NCBI RefSeq assembly: GCF_027797465.1
Contig: NZ_CP115608.1
Location: forward strand, 1,240,001-1,304,000
Source of the DNA: Campylobacter sp. CN_NE2
GTDB taxonomy: Bacteria; Campylobacterota; Campylobacteria; Campylobacterales; Campylobacteraceae
DNA length: 64,000 nt
Reading direction: 5' to 3'
Under the pieces are notes generated by a model, which was given only the letters and a program-made list of their open reading frames with translations, made no database searches and was not told the DNA's origin. Positions 35,118-45,117 of the stretch are shown here, in pieces. The translations under genes and the position numbers were made by a program. How positions within the stretch are numbered: the stretch's first letter is position 1; each line of letters begins with the position of its first letter.

Positions 35118-35486
35118 ATGGCTCGTATTGCAGGTGTTGATTTACCAAAGAAAAAAAGAATTGAATATGGCTTAACTTATATCTATGGTATAGGTCTTTT
35201 TACTTCAAGAAAAATTCTTGATGCTACTGGCATTTCTTATGACAAGAGAGTTGCTGATTTAACCGAAGAAGAAGCTGCGACAATCCGAAAAGAGATCCAA
35301 GAACACTATATGGTCGAAGGTGATCTTAGAAAAGAAGTTGCTATGAATATCAAAGCACTTATGGATTTAGGCGGCTATCGTGGTCTTAGACATAGAAAAG
35401 GTCTTCCTGTTCGTGGTCAAAAAACAAAAACAAATGCACGAACTAGAAAAGGCAAACGCAAAACTGTCGGCGCGGCAACTAAATAA
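35118..35486 (+). CDS. rpsM: 30S ribosomal protein S13
   Basis: 122 residues. [58 protein letters not shown] are diagnostic. Three bases after rpmJ. Confidence 0.97.
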   Translation: MARIAGVDLPKKKRIEYGLTYIYGIGLFTSRKILDATGISYDKRVADLTEEEAATIRKEIQEHYMVEGDLRKEVAMNIKALMDLGGYRGLRHRKGLPVRGQKTKTNARTRKGKRKTVGAATK

Positions 35487-35496
35487 GGATTGAGAA

Positions 35497-35889
35497 ATGG
35501 CAAAAAGAAAAGTAGTTAAGAAAAAAACAGCAAGAAAAAGTATTGCAAAAGGTATAGTTTATATCTCTGCTACATTTAACAACACTATGGTTACTGTAAC
35601 AGACGAAATGGGAAATGCTATTGCATGGAGTAGTGCAGGTGCGTTAAATTTCAAAGGAAGCAAAAAATCAACTCCTTATGCAGCGCAACAAGCTATCGAA
35701 GATGCACTTAATAAAGCAAAAGAACACGGCATTAAAGAAGTAGGCATCAAAGTTCAAGGTCCAGGAAGCGGTAGAGAAACTGCCGTTAAAAGCGTAGGCG
35801 GCGTAGAAGGCATTAAAGTTACATTTTTAAAAGACATCACGCCTTTGGCACATAACGGTTGCAGACCGCCAAAAAGACGCCGTGTATAA
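35497..35889 (+). CDS. rpsK: 30S ribosomal protein S11
   Basis: 130 residues. [43 protein letters not shown] and [17 protein letters not shown]-type tail (here [17 protein letters not shown]). Platform protein of the 30S. Confidence 0.97.
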   Translation: MAKRKVVKKKTARKSIAKGIVYISATFNNTMVTVTDEMGNAIAWSSAGALNFKGSKKSTPYAAQQAIEDALNKAKEHGIKEVGIKVQGPGSGRETAVKSVGGVEGIKVTFLKDITPLAHNGCRPPKRRRV

Positions 35890-35910
35890 TTAGGAATTTA
35901 GGAGAATATT

Positions 35911-36537
35911 ATGGCTAGATATAGAGGACCAGTTGAAAAATTAGAAAGAAGACTAGGCGTTGATTTGTTTATGAAAGGCGAAAGAAGATTAGCTGGAAAA
36001 AGCGCTCTTCTAAAAAGACCTTATGCCCCAGGCCAACACGGACAACGCAGAGCAAAAGTAAGCGAATACGGCTCTCAACTTAGAGAAAAACAAAAAGCTA
36101 AATTTATGTATGGCGTAAGCGAAAAACAATTTAGAAGATTGTTTGCAGAAGCTGCCAGAAGAGACGGCAACACAGGAGCTATCCTTGTTCAACTTTTAGA
36201 ACAAAGACTAGATAATGTTGTTTATAGAATGGGCTTTGCTACAACTAGAAGATTTGCAAGACAACTTGTAACTCACGGACATATTTTAGTTGATGGCAAA
36301 AGACTAGATATTCCGTCTTACAGCGTAAAAGCAGGTCAAAAAATCGAAGTTATCGAAAAAAGCAAAAACAATCCGCAAATTTCAAGAGCTATCGATTTGA
36401 CAGCTCAAACAGGTATTGTTGCTTGGGTTGATGTAGAAAAAGATAAAAGATACGGAATTTTTTCAAGAGTTCCTGAAAGAGAAGAAGTTGTTATTCCTGT
36501 TGAGGAAAGATTTATAGTCGAGCTTTATTCAAAATAG
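35911..36537 (+). CDS. rpsD: 30S ribosomal protein S4
   Basis: 208 residues. [44 protein letters not shown], then the S4 domain [42 protein letters not shown]. It lacks the N-terminal cysteine zinc site found in some bacteria. A primary 16S binder and possible regulator of this operon. Confidence 0.97.
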   Translation: MARYRGPVEKLERRLGVDLFMKGERRLAGKSALLKRPYAPGQHGQRRAKVSEYGSQLREKQKAKFMYGVSEKQFRRLFAEAARRDGNTGAILVQLLEQRLDNVVYRMGFATTRRFARQLVTHGHILVDGKRLDIPSYSVKAGQKIEVIEKSKNNPQISRAIDLTAQTGIVAWVDVEKDKRYGIFSRVPEREEVVIPVEERFIVELYSK

Positions 36538-36549
36538 TAGGAGCAAATT

Positions 36550-37563
36550 ATGAGAAAAATTACAACATCAGCTCATATGCCAACCGAAATCGAAGTTGTT
36601 AATGTTAGCGAAAATGTTGCTAAGGTTATAGCTTATCCTTTTGAAACAGGATACGGCGTTACTCTTGCTCACCCTTTGAGAAGATTACTTTTTACAAGCA
36701 CCGTCGGATTTGCTCCGACTGCCGTTAAAATCGAAGGCGTAAGCCACGAATTTGACAGCATGAGAGGTATGCTTGAAGATGTTGCTGCTTTTATCATAAA
36801 TTTAAAAGCATTAAGATTTAAAATCAAAGGAGATTCAAAAAGAGAAGTTGTTGAATATAGCTTTAAAGGTCCAAAAGAAATTTACGGAAAAGATTTAACT
36901 AACGACATCGTTGAAATTGTAAATCCTGACAGTTACTTAGCGACCATAAACGAAGATGCCGAACTTAAATTTTCACTTGTTGTAGAAAAAGGCATAGGAT
37001 ATGTCCCTAGCGAAGAGATTAGAGATTATATCGATAGCGATTATATCGCACTTGATGCGTTTTTTACACCTGTAACAAAAGCGGTTTATGATATTGAAAA
37101 TGTTTTTGTTGAAGACAATCCTGATTTTGAAAAAATCGTATTTACGATCACAACTGACGGACAAGTAAGCGCAATCGACGCATTTAAAAATGCGCTAGAA
37201 GCTATGTATCAACAAATGTCGGTTTTCAAAGGTATCGTTGATATTGATATTTCAAACACTTTGGGAAAACAAATTCCAAGCAACGAACACGCTAAACTTT
37301 TTGAAAGCGTAGAAAACCTAAATTTAAGCGCAAGAAGCTTTAACTGCCTTGATAAAGCTGAAATCAGATTTATCGGCGAACTTGCCATTATGGAAGAAAA
37401 TGAGCTAAAAGAGCTTAAAAATTTAGGCAAAAAATCTCTTGAAGAGATCAAGGCTGTTATGCAAGAAATCGGTTATCCTGTCGGAAATCCTGATTTAAAG
37501 GACAAAAAAGAACAGCTAAGAGCAAAACTTGAAGAGTTAAAATCACAAAAGAGCGAAGGATAA
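36550..37563 (+). CDS. rpoA: DNA-directed RNA polymerase subunit alpha
   Basis: 337 residues. The N-terminal assembly domain has [23 protein letters not shown] and [19 protein letters not shown]. The C-terminal domain (about 250-320: [48 protein letters not shown]) binds UP elements and activators. Any class II activator working at the 21-bp half-sites would contact this subunit or sigma. Confidence 0.97.
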   Translation: MRKITTSAHMPTEIEVVNVSENVAKVIAYPFETGYGVTLAHPLRRLLFTSTVGFAPTAVKIEGVSHEFDSMRGMLEDVAAFIINLKALRFKIKGDSKREVVEYSFKGPKEIYGKDLTNDIVEIVNPDSYLATINEDAELKFSLVVEKGIGYVPSEEIRDYIDSDYIALDAFFTPVTKAVYDIENVFVEDNPDFEKIVFTITTDGQVSAIDAFKNALEAMYQQMSVFKGIVDIDISNTLGKQIPSNEHAKLFESVENLNLSARSFNCLDKAEIRFIGELAIMEENELKELKNLGKKSLEEIKAVMQEIGYPVGNPDLKDKKEQLRAKLEELKSQKSEG

Positions 37564-37566
37564 TAA

Positions 37567-37923
37567 ATGAGACACAATCACGGATATAGAAAGCTAGGTC
37601 GCACTTCGTCTCACAGAGCCGCATTGCTTAAAAATTTGACAATCGCAATCATCAATAGCGGTAAGATTGAGACGACTTTGCCAAAAGCAAAAGAGTTAAG
37701 AAGCTATGTAGAAAAACTAATCACAAGAGCAAGAATTGGCGATAGCGAAGCTCATAGATTTGTTTTTGCTGCATTGCAAGATAAAGCAGCTACAAACAAA
37801 CTAGTTACCGAAGTTGCACCAAAATATGCAGGTCGCAACGGTGGCTATACAAGAATCATTAAAACTAGAATTCGCAAAGGCGATGCAGCCGAAATGGCTT
37901 TCATCGAACTAATCGGCGAATAA
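37567..37923 (+). CDS. rplQ: 50S ribosomal protein L17
   Basis: 118 residues. [45 protein letters not shown] and [25 protein letters not shown]. Last gene of the alpha operon, followed by a strong terminator. Confidence 0.97.
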   Translation: MRHNHGYRKLGRTSSHRAALLKNLTIAIINSGKIETTLPKAKELRSYVEKLITRARIGDSEAHRFVFAALQDKAATNKLVTEVAPKYAGRNGGYTRIIKTRIRKGDAAEMAFIELIGE

Positions 37924-37932
37924 TCCAAATTT

Positions 37933-37959
37933 TAGGGGCGAATTTGCCCCTATTTTTTT
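37933..37959 (+). terminator. Rho-independent terminator of the alpha operon
   Basis: TAGGGGC (37933) pairs with GCCCCTA (37945-37951) around GAATTT, followed by seven T's. Confidence 0.92.
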
Positions 37960-37975
37960 AATCCACAAATTCAAA

Positions 37976-38003
37976 GTAAGGTGGGCATCCTTACCCACCT
38001 TAC
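37976..38003 (-). terminator. Terminator of the small membrane-protein gene
   Basis: A 10-bp perfect stem GTAAGGTGGG/CCCACCTTAC. Read on the minus strand it lies just beyond the 34-residue gene and runs into TTTGAATTT. It is too close to the alpha-operon terminator to be needed by the plus strand. Confidence 0.65.
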
Positions 38004-38009
38004 GAAATT

Positions 38010-38114
38010 TTATAAAATTTTGTTTTTGCAAAATTCAATTACAGTCATTCCAATAAAAAATGAAAGACTAAAAGTTGAAATTGCAAAAATCGCAATTGCT
38101 ATTAAATTTATCAT
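38010..38114 (-). CDS. 34-residue single-pass membrane protein
   Basis: On the minus strand, AAAGGAG lies six bases before ATG 38114, and the -10 candidate TATAGAAT lies about 32-25 bases before the ATG. The product, MINLIAIAIFAISTFSLSFF followed by IGMTVIEFCKNKIL, is one long hydrophobic helix and a short cationic tail. Its own promoter, a strong ribosome-binding site and a terminator make it a complete monocistronic gene. I do not recognise the family. Its size and design recall accessory subunits of respiratory oxidases (CydX/CcoQ-like) or hydrophobic toxins; neither is shown. Confidence 0.6.
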   Translation of the reverse strand: MINLIAIAIFAISTFSLSFFIGMTVIEFCKNKIL

Positions 38115-38402
38115 TTTTTCTCCTTTCGTAAAATTTTTCACATTCTATAACTATTTTTTGAAAATTATTGAAAAAAAATAAAAAATCAACATTTTAAGTG
38201 ATTGATTTTTATTTTTTACTATTTAAATAATCGATTGAAAGGCTAAAAAATAAAATCAAATAATAGTTATTGTAACGAGCAATTATATTTAAATTTTTTA
38301 CTTATCAAAAAGCTAAATTTGGTTTTTAAATCGCTAAAAAATATTTATTTTGTGTTATGCTTGTTATCAAATTTAATAAGTCTTATTTTAGTGCTTTTAT
38401 AG

Positions 38403-38408
38403 TATAAT
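38403..38408 (+). promoter_or_regulatory. -10 box of the nfu-murE-tkt gene run
   Basis: TATAAT about 28 bp before the GTG start, in the 320-base spacer 38115-38435. The rest of that spacer is very AT-rich and shows no further gene. Confidence 0.65.
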
Positions 38409-38435
38409 TCGCACAAAAAAATAAAGGAAAATTTA

Positions 38436-38705
38436 GTGATACCATTTAGCGATGAAGAACTTTTAAAACCGGTTCAAAATAGCCTAAACGCAATCCGTCC
38501 AATGCTACAAAATGACGGCGGCGATATAGAGCTTTTAAAAATCAAAAACGGCGTTGTTTATGTGCAGCTAACAGGGCATTGCCACGGCTGTGCGGCTGCC
38601 GGTCAGACCCTTAAATACGGCGTCGAACGCCAACTTCGCATAGACATTCACCCAGAACTAAGCGTCGTAAATATCCCAATGGGCGAGAGCGTAGATGGAT
38701 TATAA
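38436..38705 (+). CDS. NifU-like C-terminal-domain Fe-S scaffold (Nfu)
   Basis: 89 residues from a GTG start (AAGGAAAA upstream). Nfu proteins carry an Fe-S cluster to client enzymes. The core NDGGDIELLKIKNGVVYVQLTGHCHGCAAAGQTLKYGVE has the C-x2-C pair. It lacks the N-terminal A-type domain of E. coli NfuA. It is the first gene of a tight run through tkt and overlaps the next gene by 11 bases. Confidence 0.92.
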   Translation: MIPFSDEELLKPVQNSLNAIRPMLQNDGGDIELLKIKNGVVYVQLTGHCHGCAAAGQTLKYGVERQLRIDIHPELSVVNIPMGESVDGL

Positions 38706-39252
38706 AGAATTAGGCATAAAGGCATTTTCGCGTTATAGATTTAAAGACGCAAAGCTTTATTTTAGCCTTGCTTATGAGCAAGAACCAAGTGATGAGCTTT
38801 TGTTTTTGATAGAACTTGCCGAGTTAGCGCTTATCGATAGAAGCGAAGTTATGCCGATTTTCGAATTTTATCAAATCAAATCCAAAAAAAATATGGACGA
38901 ATTTTTTGACATTTTAAATTCGCTTTATAAAAATATTTACGAAGAAGAACCGCAAATTCCTGAAAATCTCAAAGATGATGTAAAAAATTCGATTTCGTAT
39001 AAAGAATTTAGAGAAATACTGGGTAAAACGGGCGATTTCAAGCAGGTTTTAGAAGGTGTAATGTTTTCATCGAGCATAACCATAGAGAGCAAAGACGAAA
39101 TGCTAAATTTCTTAGAAAATTTGGTCGAAAACGATTTTATTGATATGAGTTTGCGATATATCGAAGATTTTTCTTGGGTATTTACGGACGATTTGAAATT
39201 TAATAAACTTATAGAAAAGATAAAAAACAATGAAAATTCAAATTCAAAATAG
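38695..39252 (+). CDS. TPR-like conserved hypothetical protein
   Basis: 185 residues, mostly helical and acidic. [46 protein letters not shown] reads as one to two TPR-like helical hairpins. The rest ([35 protein letters not shown]) has no known motif. The same position between nfu and murE is kept in C. jejuni, so it is likely to be an old, conserved gene of the order. The function is unknown. It overlaps nfu at the start and murE by 23 bases at the end. Confidence 0.75.
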   Translation: MDYKELGIKAFSRYRFKDAKLYFSLAYEQEPSDELLFLIELAELALIDRSEVMPIFEFYQIKSKKNMDEFFDILNSLYKNIYEEEPQIPENLKDDVKNSISYKEFREILGKTGDFKQVLEGVMFSSSITIESKDEMLNFLENLVENDFIDMSLRYIEDFSWVFTDDLKFNKLIEKIKNNENSNSK

Positions 39253-40519
39253 CTTTATCACGGACAATTCTAACGAGTGCGAAAATGGTTGCTTTTTTTT
39301 GCAAACTTCGGCAAATTCGGCTTTTGTGAATTCGGCGAGCCAAAACGGCGCAAAGATAATTAGCATAGAAAAAGCCAAAGAAATGCTTGGAATCGATGAA
39401 AATATCAAAATAGTGGGCATTACAGGCACTAACGGCAAAACGACCACAGCAGCAGCCATTTATTCTACGCTTTTGGATTTGGGCTATAAATGCGCCTTAA
39501 CGGGGACGCGCGGTGCATTTATAAATGATAAACGCATTGACGAAAAAGGGCTAACCACAAGCTCGGTTATCAAAACGCTTAGTTATTTATATGAAGCCAC
39601 AAAGCAAAAATGCGAATTTTTGGTAATGGAAGTTAGCTCTCATGCTATCGCGCAAAATCGCATAGAAGGGCTTAAATTTGCTCTTAAAATTTTTACAAAT
39701 TTAACACAAGATCACCTTGATTATCACAAAACTTTTGAAGAATACGCAAGAGTTAAAAGCAGTTTTTTTGCCGATGAGAGCGTAAAACTTATAAATAAAG
39801 ATGACAAATTTATAAATTTCAATCTTAAAAACGCTTTTACCTATGGGATAAAAAATCCAGCCACTTTTAGCGTTCTTGCTTACAGCGTTAAAGATAGCAT
39901 AAACGCTGTTTTAAAAACGCCGTATGGCGAGTGTGAGATAGAAAGCGATTTGGTTGGCGAATTTAATCTTTACAATATCATTTCTGCTTTTTGTGCCGTT
40001 AAAATTCTAACAAATTTAGAAAACGAAAAAATCGCAAACGCACTGGCAAATTTCGCAGGTGTCGAAGGTCGCGTTGAAATCGTCAGCAAAAATCCGCTTG
40101 TAATCGTTGATTTTGCTCATACGCCTGATGGCATAGAAAAAGTGCTAAATGCGCTAAAAGATAACGAGCTAATTGTTGTTTTTGGTGCAGGTGGCGATCG
40201 CGATAGAACAAAACGCCCGTTAATGGGGAAAATCGCCGAAAAATTTGCTAAAATTTGCATTATAACAAGTGATAATCCAAGAAGCGAAAATCCTGATGAA
40301 ATCATAGAAGAAATTTACGCAGGAATGAGTAAATTTGATAAAATTCTAAAAATCGCAGACAGAAAAGAAGCGATAAAAAAGGCTTTAAGTTTGGCTACAA
40401 ACGGCGAAGTTGTGGCGATTTTAGGCAAGGGCGATGAAAGCACCCAAGAGATAAAAGGGGTAAAATACCCATTTAGCGACAAAGAGTGCGTTAGGGAAAT
40501 TTTAAAGGAGATAAAATGA
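39230..40519 (+). CDS. murE: UDP-MurNAc-L-Ala-D-Glu:meso-diaminopimelate ligase
   Basis: 429 residues; cytoplasmic peptidoglycan precursor synthesis. The ATP loop GTNGKTTTA is at about 66-74, followed by [17 protein letters not shown], and the diaminopimelate-recognition motif DNPRSENP lies near residue 345. It is shorter at the N-terminus than E. coli MurE (495), as usual in Campylobacter. The ATG lies inside the upstream gene; four-base overlap with panD. Confidence 0.95.
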   Translation: MKIQIQNSFITDNSNECENGCFFLQTSANSAFVNSASQNGAKIISIEKAKEMLGIDENIKIVGITGTNGKTTTAAAIYSTLLDLGYKCALTGTRGAFINDKRIDEKGLTTSSVIKTLSYLYEATKQKCEFLVMEVSSHAIAQNRIEGLKFALKIFTNLTQDHLDYHKTFEEYARVKSSFFADESVKLINKDDKFINFNLKNAFTYGIKNPATFSVLAYSVKDSINAVLKTPYGECEIESDLVGEFNLYNIISAFCAVKILTNLENEKIANALANFAGVEGRVEIVSKNPLVIVDFAHTPDGIEKVLNALKDNELIVVFGAGGDRDRTKRPLMGKIAEKFAKICIITSDNPRSENPDEIIEEIYAGMSKFDKILKIADRKEAIKKALSLATNGEVVAILGKGDESTQEIKGVKYPFSDKECVREILKEIK

Positions 40520-40863
40520 CGATAACAATGATGCAAAGCAAAATTCACAGAGCGACCATAACCGATGCGAATTTAAACTATGTCGGCTCGATTACAATCG
40601 ATAAAAATCTAATGAAAGCTGCAAATTTGCTTGAATTTCAAAAAGTCGATGTGCTTGATATTAACAACGGCGAGAGATTTAGCACATATATCATAAAAGG
40701 CGAGAAAAAGGGCGAAATTTGCCTAAACGGCGCAGCCGCAAGGAAAGTTTGCGTTGGAGATCTTGTCATAATCGTAAGTTATGCCGATATGGACGCAAAT
40801 GAAGCTAAAACGCACAAGCCGACAATCGTGCATGTAAATGAAAAAAATGAAATTGTGGAGTAA
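40516..40863 (+). CDS. panD: Aspartate 1-decarboxylase
   Basis: 115 residues. It makes beta-alanine for pantothenate/CoA. The self-cleavage site Gly24-Ser25 (YVGSITID) yields the pyruvoyl group; Lys9, His11 and Tyr22 are in place, and [20 protein letters not shown] closes the barrel. MurE-PanD overlap (ATGA) shows coupling; panD is an addition relative to the C. jejuni order. Confidence 0.95.
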   Translation: MTITMMQSKIHRATITDANLNYVGSITIDKNLMKAANLLEFQKVDVLDINNGERFSTYIIKGEKKGEICLNGAAARKVCVGDLVIIVSYADMDANEAKTHKPTIVHVNEKNEIVE

Positions 40864-40866
40864 ATG

Positions 40867-41184
40867 ATGTTTGAAGGGTTTGATTTTTCAAAAATGGGCG
40901 AAATGGTCGAAGAAATGCAAAAAAAGGCAAAAGAAATCGAAGAAGCCAATGCAAATAAAGAATACTCGGTCAAATCAGGCGGCGGTTTAGTCGCTATCAA
41001 AATCAACGGCAACGGCGAAGTAATGGATTTAAATATCGACGATAGCTTGTTTGAAGACAAAGAGAGTTTGCAAATTTTGCTCATTTCTGCGATGAACGAC
41101 GCCGTTAAACTCATAGAAAATGAGAAAAAACAAACAGCAGCACAAATGCTAGGGCTTGGGAATTTAGGGAATTTTGGTTTGTAA
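40867..41184 (+). CDS. YbaB/EbfC-family nucleoid-associated protein
   Basis: 105 residues from ATG 40867 (better spaced from GGAG than the ATG three bases before). MFEGFDFSKMGEMVEEMQKKAKEIEEA, then YSVKSGGGLVAIKINGNGEVMDLNIDDSLFEDKESLQILLISAMNDAVK. The small DNA-binding dimer with the tweezer-like fold. Confidence 0.92.
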   Translation: MFEGFDFSKMGEMVEEMQKKAKEIEEANANKEYSVKSGGGLVAIKINGNGEVMDLNIDDSLFEDKESLQILLISAMNDAVKLIENEKKQTAAQMLGLGNLGNFGL

Positions 41185-41199
41185 ATTTAAGGTGCAAAA

Positions 41200-42051
41200 A
41201 TGAATATTTTAGAGTGTTTCAAGGATTATTTAAAGCAGAATTTAACAAAATGCAAAAGCTATCACCCGTATTTTGAAGAGGCGTTAAATTATATGCTTTT
41301 AGCAGGTGGCAAACATTTTCGCGCTCAGCTTCTCTTAGGCGTAGTTAATGCCGTCGATAAGAGCAAATTTAACGATGCAATGGCAGTTGCGATGGCATTA
41401 GAGATGATTCACTCATATTCGCTAATACATGATGATTTGCCAAGCATGGATAATGCTGATTTTCGTCGCGGAATTCCTACGATTCATAAAAAATATGACG
41501 AAGTTACGGCTATTTTGGTCGGGGACGCGCTAAATTCGGACGCTTTTTTGCGCATAGCAAATGCGAATTTAAGCGATGAAATCAAAGTAAAATGTGTGCG
41601 AATTCTAGCCCACAACGCAGGTTCGGCAGGTATGGTGCTGGGCCAAGCGCTTGATTGCTTTTTTGAAAAAACTACGCTCGAACTTGATAAATTAGAATTC
41701 TTGCATTTACGAAAAACAGGCGCACTAATCGCAGCTAGTTTGGAGCTTGGTGCGATTATCGCAGGACTTAGTGATGAAAAAGCCAAAGAGCTATATAAAA
41801 TCGGGCTAAAAATAGGACTAGCTTTTCAAATTCAAGATGATTTAATCGATGCAACCGCAACCAGCGAAGAAGCAGGAAAGCCTGTAAATCACGACGAATT
41901 TAAAAATTCATTTGTAAATTTAATCGGCATTGAACGCTCAAAAGCCTACAAAGAAAAAATCATCGCCCAAATAAGCGAAAATTTGCAAAATTATGATGAA
42001 AATTTAGTGAATTTAATATCAAATTTAATAGAAAAATATTTAAAAGGATAA
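41200..42051 (+). CDS. ispA: Farnesyl/polyprenyl diphosphate synthase (IspA type)
   Basis: 283 residues. It condenses IPP with allylic diphosphates. The first aspartate-rich motif is HDDLPSMDNADFRRG (Asp78, Asp79, Asp84) and the second QIQDDLIDAT near residue 212-217. The two residues between the aspartates (DDLPSMD) place it with the short-chain bacterial FPP synthases. Confidence 0.94.
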   Translation: MNILECFKDYLKQNLTKCKSYHPYFEEALNYMLLAGGKHFRAQLLLGVVNAVDKSKFNDAMAVAMALEMIHSYSLIHDDLPSMDNADFRRGIPTIHKKYDEVTAILVGDALNSDAFLRIANANLSDEIKVKCVRILAHNAGSAGMVLGQALDCFFEKTTLELDKLEFLHLRKTGALIAASLELGAIIAGLSDEKAKELYKIGLKIGLAFQIQDDLIDATATSEEAGKPVNHDEFKNSFVNLIGIERSKAYKEKIIAQISENLQNYDENLVNLISNLIEKYLKG

Positions 42052-42053
42052 AT

Positions 42054-43970
42054 ATGCGAAGCAAAATTTCAAACACCATTAAGTTTTTAAGTGCCGATAT
42101 GATTCAAAAGGCAAACTCAGGGCATCCGGGCACCCCAATGGGGCTAAGCGATGTGATGAGTGTCTTAATGAGTAAAATCAAGCACAATCCAAAAAATCCA
42201 AAGTGGCTAAACCGCGATAGAATCGTATTTTCAGGTGGTCATGCAAGTGCTTTGGTGTATAGCTATTTGTATTTAAGTGGATACGACCTTGATTTGGACG
42301 ATTTAAAGAATTTTAGACAACTCCACTCAAAAACGCCCGGACACCCTGAAATTACCACCGACGGCGTTGAAATCGCAACAGGACCACTTGGTCAAGGCGT
42401 AGCAAATGCCGTTGGCTTTGCTATGGCGGCAAAATACGCTGCAAATTTGCTAAATGAAGAAAATAACGAAATAATCGATCATAAAATTTACTGCCTTTGC
42501 GGGGACGGCGATTTAGAAGAGGGCATTAGCTACGAAGCCTGTGCGTTAGCCGGTCGCCATAACTTAGACAATTTAGTCATAATTTATGATAGCAACAAAA
42601 TCACAATCGACGGAAGCACAGACATCGCGTGGGACGAAGATGTTAAGGTGCGTTTTGAAGCGCAAGGTTTTGAAGTGGCGCGCATTGACGGACATAATTT
42701 TGATCAAATCGAATTCGTGCTAGATGAAACTAAAAATAAAGAAAAACCATACTTAATCATCGCAAATACGACTATCGGCAAAGGTGCGTTAGAGCTTGAA
42801 GGAAGCCATAAAACGCATGGTGCGCCGCTTGGCGAAGATTTGATAAAAAGAGCAAAGGCTGAGCTTAAATTTGACCCTGATAAAACATTTGTGGTTGATG
42901 AAGATGTGCTTTTTGAGACACGAAGTGCCGTTGAAAAGGGCGATTTAGAAGAAAAACTTTGGAACGAAAAGGTTGCAAAACTAAGCGATGAAAAGAAAAA
43001 TTTACTAAATTCGCTTTTAAATCCTGATTTTAGCAAGGTAGCTTTCCCTGATTTTAGCGGTCAAAAGGTCGCCACAAGGGACAGCAACGGCAAAATTTTA
43101 AATGCAATCGCTGCGTCTGTGCCAAGTTTCCTAGGCGGAAGTGCCGATTTGGCTGCTTCAAATAAAACTGAGCTTAAAGATATGGGCGATTTTCCAAACG
43201 GAAAAAATTTGCACTTTGGAATTCGCGAACACGCAATGGCGGCGATAAATAACGCGATTGCTAGATATGGGCTTTTTGTGCCGTTTTCGGCGACATTTTT
43301 CATTTTTAGTGATTATCTAAAATGTGGAGCAAGGCTTGCTGCACTTATGAATTTACGCCATTATTTTATTTTTACACACGATAGTATCGGCGTTGGCGAA
43401 GACGGGCCAACACATGAACCTATCGAACAACTAGCAACTTTTAGGTCAATGCCGAATTTCTACACATTTCGCCCAGCGGATGGAAATGAAAATGTGGAGT
43501 GCTGGAAGGAAGCCCTAAATTTGGGAAGTCCTTGCGCGTTTGTTTGCTCTCGCCAAGGCTTAGAGTGCTTGCCGAAAGCAGTTTTTGGAAGCGTTAAAGG
43601 CGGCGCTTATCTCGTAAAAGAAAGAGAAAACGCTAAAATCACGCTTGTTGCAAGCGGTAGCGAAGTCTCGCTTTGTTTGAAGGCTGCCGATATTTTACAA
43701 AGCGAAGATATAGAAGCAAATGTCGTTAGCGCACCTTGTTTTGAGCTTTTGTGTAAGCAAGAAAAGAGCTATTTAGATAGAGTTTTTAACAAAAATACAA
43801 AAGTCTTAGCCGTCGAAGCAGCTAGTGGCTTGGAATGGTATAAATTTGCCGATGAAGTGCTTGGCATGAAGAGTTTTGGCGAGAGCGGAAACGCAAACGA
43901 GCTGTTTAAGCTCTTTGGTTTTAGCGATGTCAATGTCGCTAAAATAGCAAAAGAGCTTTTAAATTCATAA
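42054..43970 (+). CDS. tkt: Transketolase
   Basis: 638 residues; pentose phosphate pathway. MRSKISNTIKFLSADMIQKANSGHPGTPMGLSD opens the thiamine-diphosphate domain; the TPP motif is GDGDLEEGISYEA near 150, and GIREHAMAAINNAIARYG and SIGVGEDGPTHEPIEQLATFRSMPN form the pyrimidine domain. It ends the nfu operon; a hairpin terminator follows. Confidence 0.96.
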   Translation: MRSKISNTIKFLSADMIQKANSGHPGTPMGLSDVMSVLMSKIKHNPKNPKWLNRDRIVFSGGHASALVYSYLYLSGYDLDLDDLKNFRQLHSKTPGHPEITTDGVEIATGPLGQGVANAVGFAMAAKYAANLLNEENNEIIDHKIYCLCGDGDLEEGISYEACALAGRHNLDNLVIIYDSNKITIDGSTDIAWDEDVKVRFEAQGFEVARIDGHNFDQIEFVLDETKNKEKPYLIIANTTIGKGALELEGSHKTHGAPLGEDLIKRAKAELKFDPDKTFVVDEDVLFETRSAVEKGDLEEKLWNEKVAKLSDEKKNLLNSLLNPDFSKVAFPDFSGQKVATRDSNGKILNAIAASVPSFLGGSADLAASNKTELKDMGDFPNGKNLHFGIREHAMAAINNAIARYGLFVPFSATFFIFSDYLKCGARLAALMNLRHYFIFTHDSIGVGEDGPTHEPIEQLATFRSMPNFYTFRPADGNENVECWKEALNLGSPCAFVCSRQGLECLPKAVFGSVKGGAYLVKERENAKITLVASGSEVSLCLKAADILQSEDIEANVVSAPCFELLCKQEKSYLDRVFNKNTKVLAVEAASGLEWYKFADEVLGMKSFGESGNANELFKLFGFSDVNVAKIAKELLNS

Positions 43971-43978
43971 AAAATTTG

Positions 43979-44014
43979 GCGTAAATTTGCAAATTTAGCG
44001 AATTTACGCTTTTT
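43979..44014 (+). terminator. Rho-independent terminator after tkt
   Basis: GCGTAAATT (43979) pairs with AATTTACGC (44001-44009), then TTTTT. Confidence 0.78.
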
Positions 44015-44097
44015 AAATTTGCTAAATTTATTAAATTTTCACTAAATTTGGCAAATTTCAGATTAAATTTTATCAAATTTGATATTTTTTATTTCAT

Positions 44098-44185
44098 AGA
44101 CAGGTGTCCGAGTGGTTTAAGGAGCACGCCTGGAACGCGTGTAAAGTGAAAGCTTTCGAGGGTTCAAATCCCTTCCTGTCTGCCA
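44098..44185 (+). tRNA. tRNA-Ser(GGA)
   Basis: 88 nt: acceptor AGACAGG/CCTGTCT, anticodon stem CACGC-CTGGAAC-GCGTG giving GGA, long variable arm TAAAGTGAAAGCTTTCGA, T-loop GGTTCAAATCC, encoded CCA. Confidence 0.92.
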
Positions 44186-44190
44186 TATTT

Positions 44191-44628
44191 TTATCTTTTA
44201 ATCACATCAAATTCGATGAAATATCCGGTTGGTTCTTTATTGTCATAGATTTCAGCACGATAACGCATAACGCTAGTGGTGCAAAAACTTAGCATAAAAT
44301 TTGCCCTAAATTCGCCATTTTCGTCTTTTTGTAAAGGCGAAGCGATGTCGCCCATATACATATTTACGCCTTTAAAGACGATTTCAGGATTTTTGAAATT
44401 TGCGTTTAAATTTGAAATTTTTAAAATGTGTTTTTCCATTGCCAAAATCGGTTTTGGCGAGATTTCAAATTTAACTTTTGTGGCGTTAAATTCTTTTTCG
44501 CAAATTTGCGAATTTAAATCGCAAGGAAGCGGGGATAATTTTTCACTGCTACCAAATGCAGATCCGCCGTCATCACAACCAAAAAATAACGCACAAATTA
44601 GACAAAAAATGCAAATTTTCAATCTCAT
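44191..44628 (-). CDS. Lipoprotein, conserved hypothetical
   Basis: 145 residues with signal peptide and lipobox LFFGC (Cys18). The mature protein has one immunoglobulin-like beta domain: VKFEISPKPILAMEKHILKISNLNANFKNPEIVFKGVNMYMGDIASPLQKDENGEFRANFMLSFCTTSVMRYRAEI. This resembles YtkA/FixH-type domains that sit on copper-handling or oxidase-assembly proteins. The assignment is tentative and the function unknown. It is the only gene on this strand between the tRNA and the YegP gene. Confidence 0.65.
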   Translation of the reverse strand: MRLKICIFCLICALFFGCDDGGSAFGSSEKLSPLPCDLNSQICEKEFNATKVKFEISPKPILAMEKHILKISNLNANFKNPEIVFKGVNMYMGDIASPLQKDENGEFRANFMLSFCTTSVMRYRAEIYDNKEPTGYFIEFDVIKR

Positions 44629-44748
44629 ACCAACTCCAAATTTTTTTGGCGATTATAGCGAAAAAAATAAATTTATTTTTTAATTTTAATACAACTAATT
44701 AATTTAAATTTGCTAAAATAATAGAAATTTTTTCTGAAAGGATAAAAA

Positions 44749-45117
44749 ATGGCTCACTTTTTAATCAAACCAGCCAAAGACGGCTGCAAGTTCGATTTTA
44801 TCAGCACAAACGGACATACTGTTTGCACTTCTGAAGTCTATAAAAGTTTAGACGGCTGCAAAAACGGCATCGAAAGTGTAAAGAAAAATGCCGCTTTGAA
44901 CAAAGTCGAAGACTTAACCGAAAAAGGCGAAGCCTTAACGCACCCTAAATTCCAAATTTACGAGGATAAAGCCGGTAAATTTAGATTTAGATTAACTGCG
45001 CGAAATGGTCAAATCATCGCTGTTAGCGAAGATTTCAAACAAAAAAGCGACTGCAAAAAAGTTGTAGAAATGATTGCAAAAGAAGTCGTAAAAGCGACTG
45101 TAAAAAAGGAGAAATAA
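44749..45117 (+). CDS. YegP-family protein (tandem DUF1508)
   Basis: 122 residues made of two similar halves: KPAKDGCKFDFISTNGHTVCTSEVYKSLDGCKNGIESVKKNA and YEDKAGKFRFRLTARNGQIIAVSEDFKQKSDCKKVVEMIAK. The KFxFxLxxxNGxxixxSexY pattern is DUF1508. The role is unknown; these small proteins are often stress-related. It abuts the next gene with no spacer. Confidence 0.9.
   Translation: MAHFLIKPAKDGCKFDFISTNGHTVCTSEVYKSLDGCKNGIESVKKNAALNKVEDLTEKGEALTHPKFQIYEDKAGKFRFRLTARNGQIIAVSEDFKQKSDCKKVVEMIAKEVVKATVKKEK

Noticed and set aside
37981-38181. 66-residue plus-strand open frame beginning at a GTG
   Set aside because: It starts inside a terminator hairpin without a ribosome-binding site and is antisense to the small membrane-protein gene, which has complete signals.
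44276-44683. 135-residue plus-strand frame over the lipoprotein gene
   Set aside because: The minus-strand gene has signal peptide, lipobox and a domain-like sequence; the plus frame has none.
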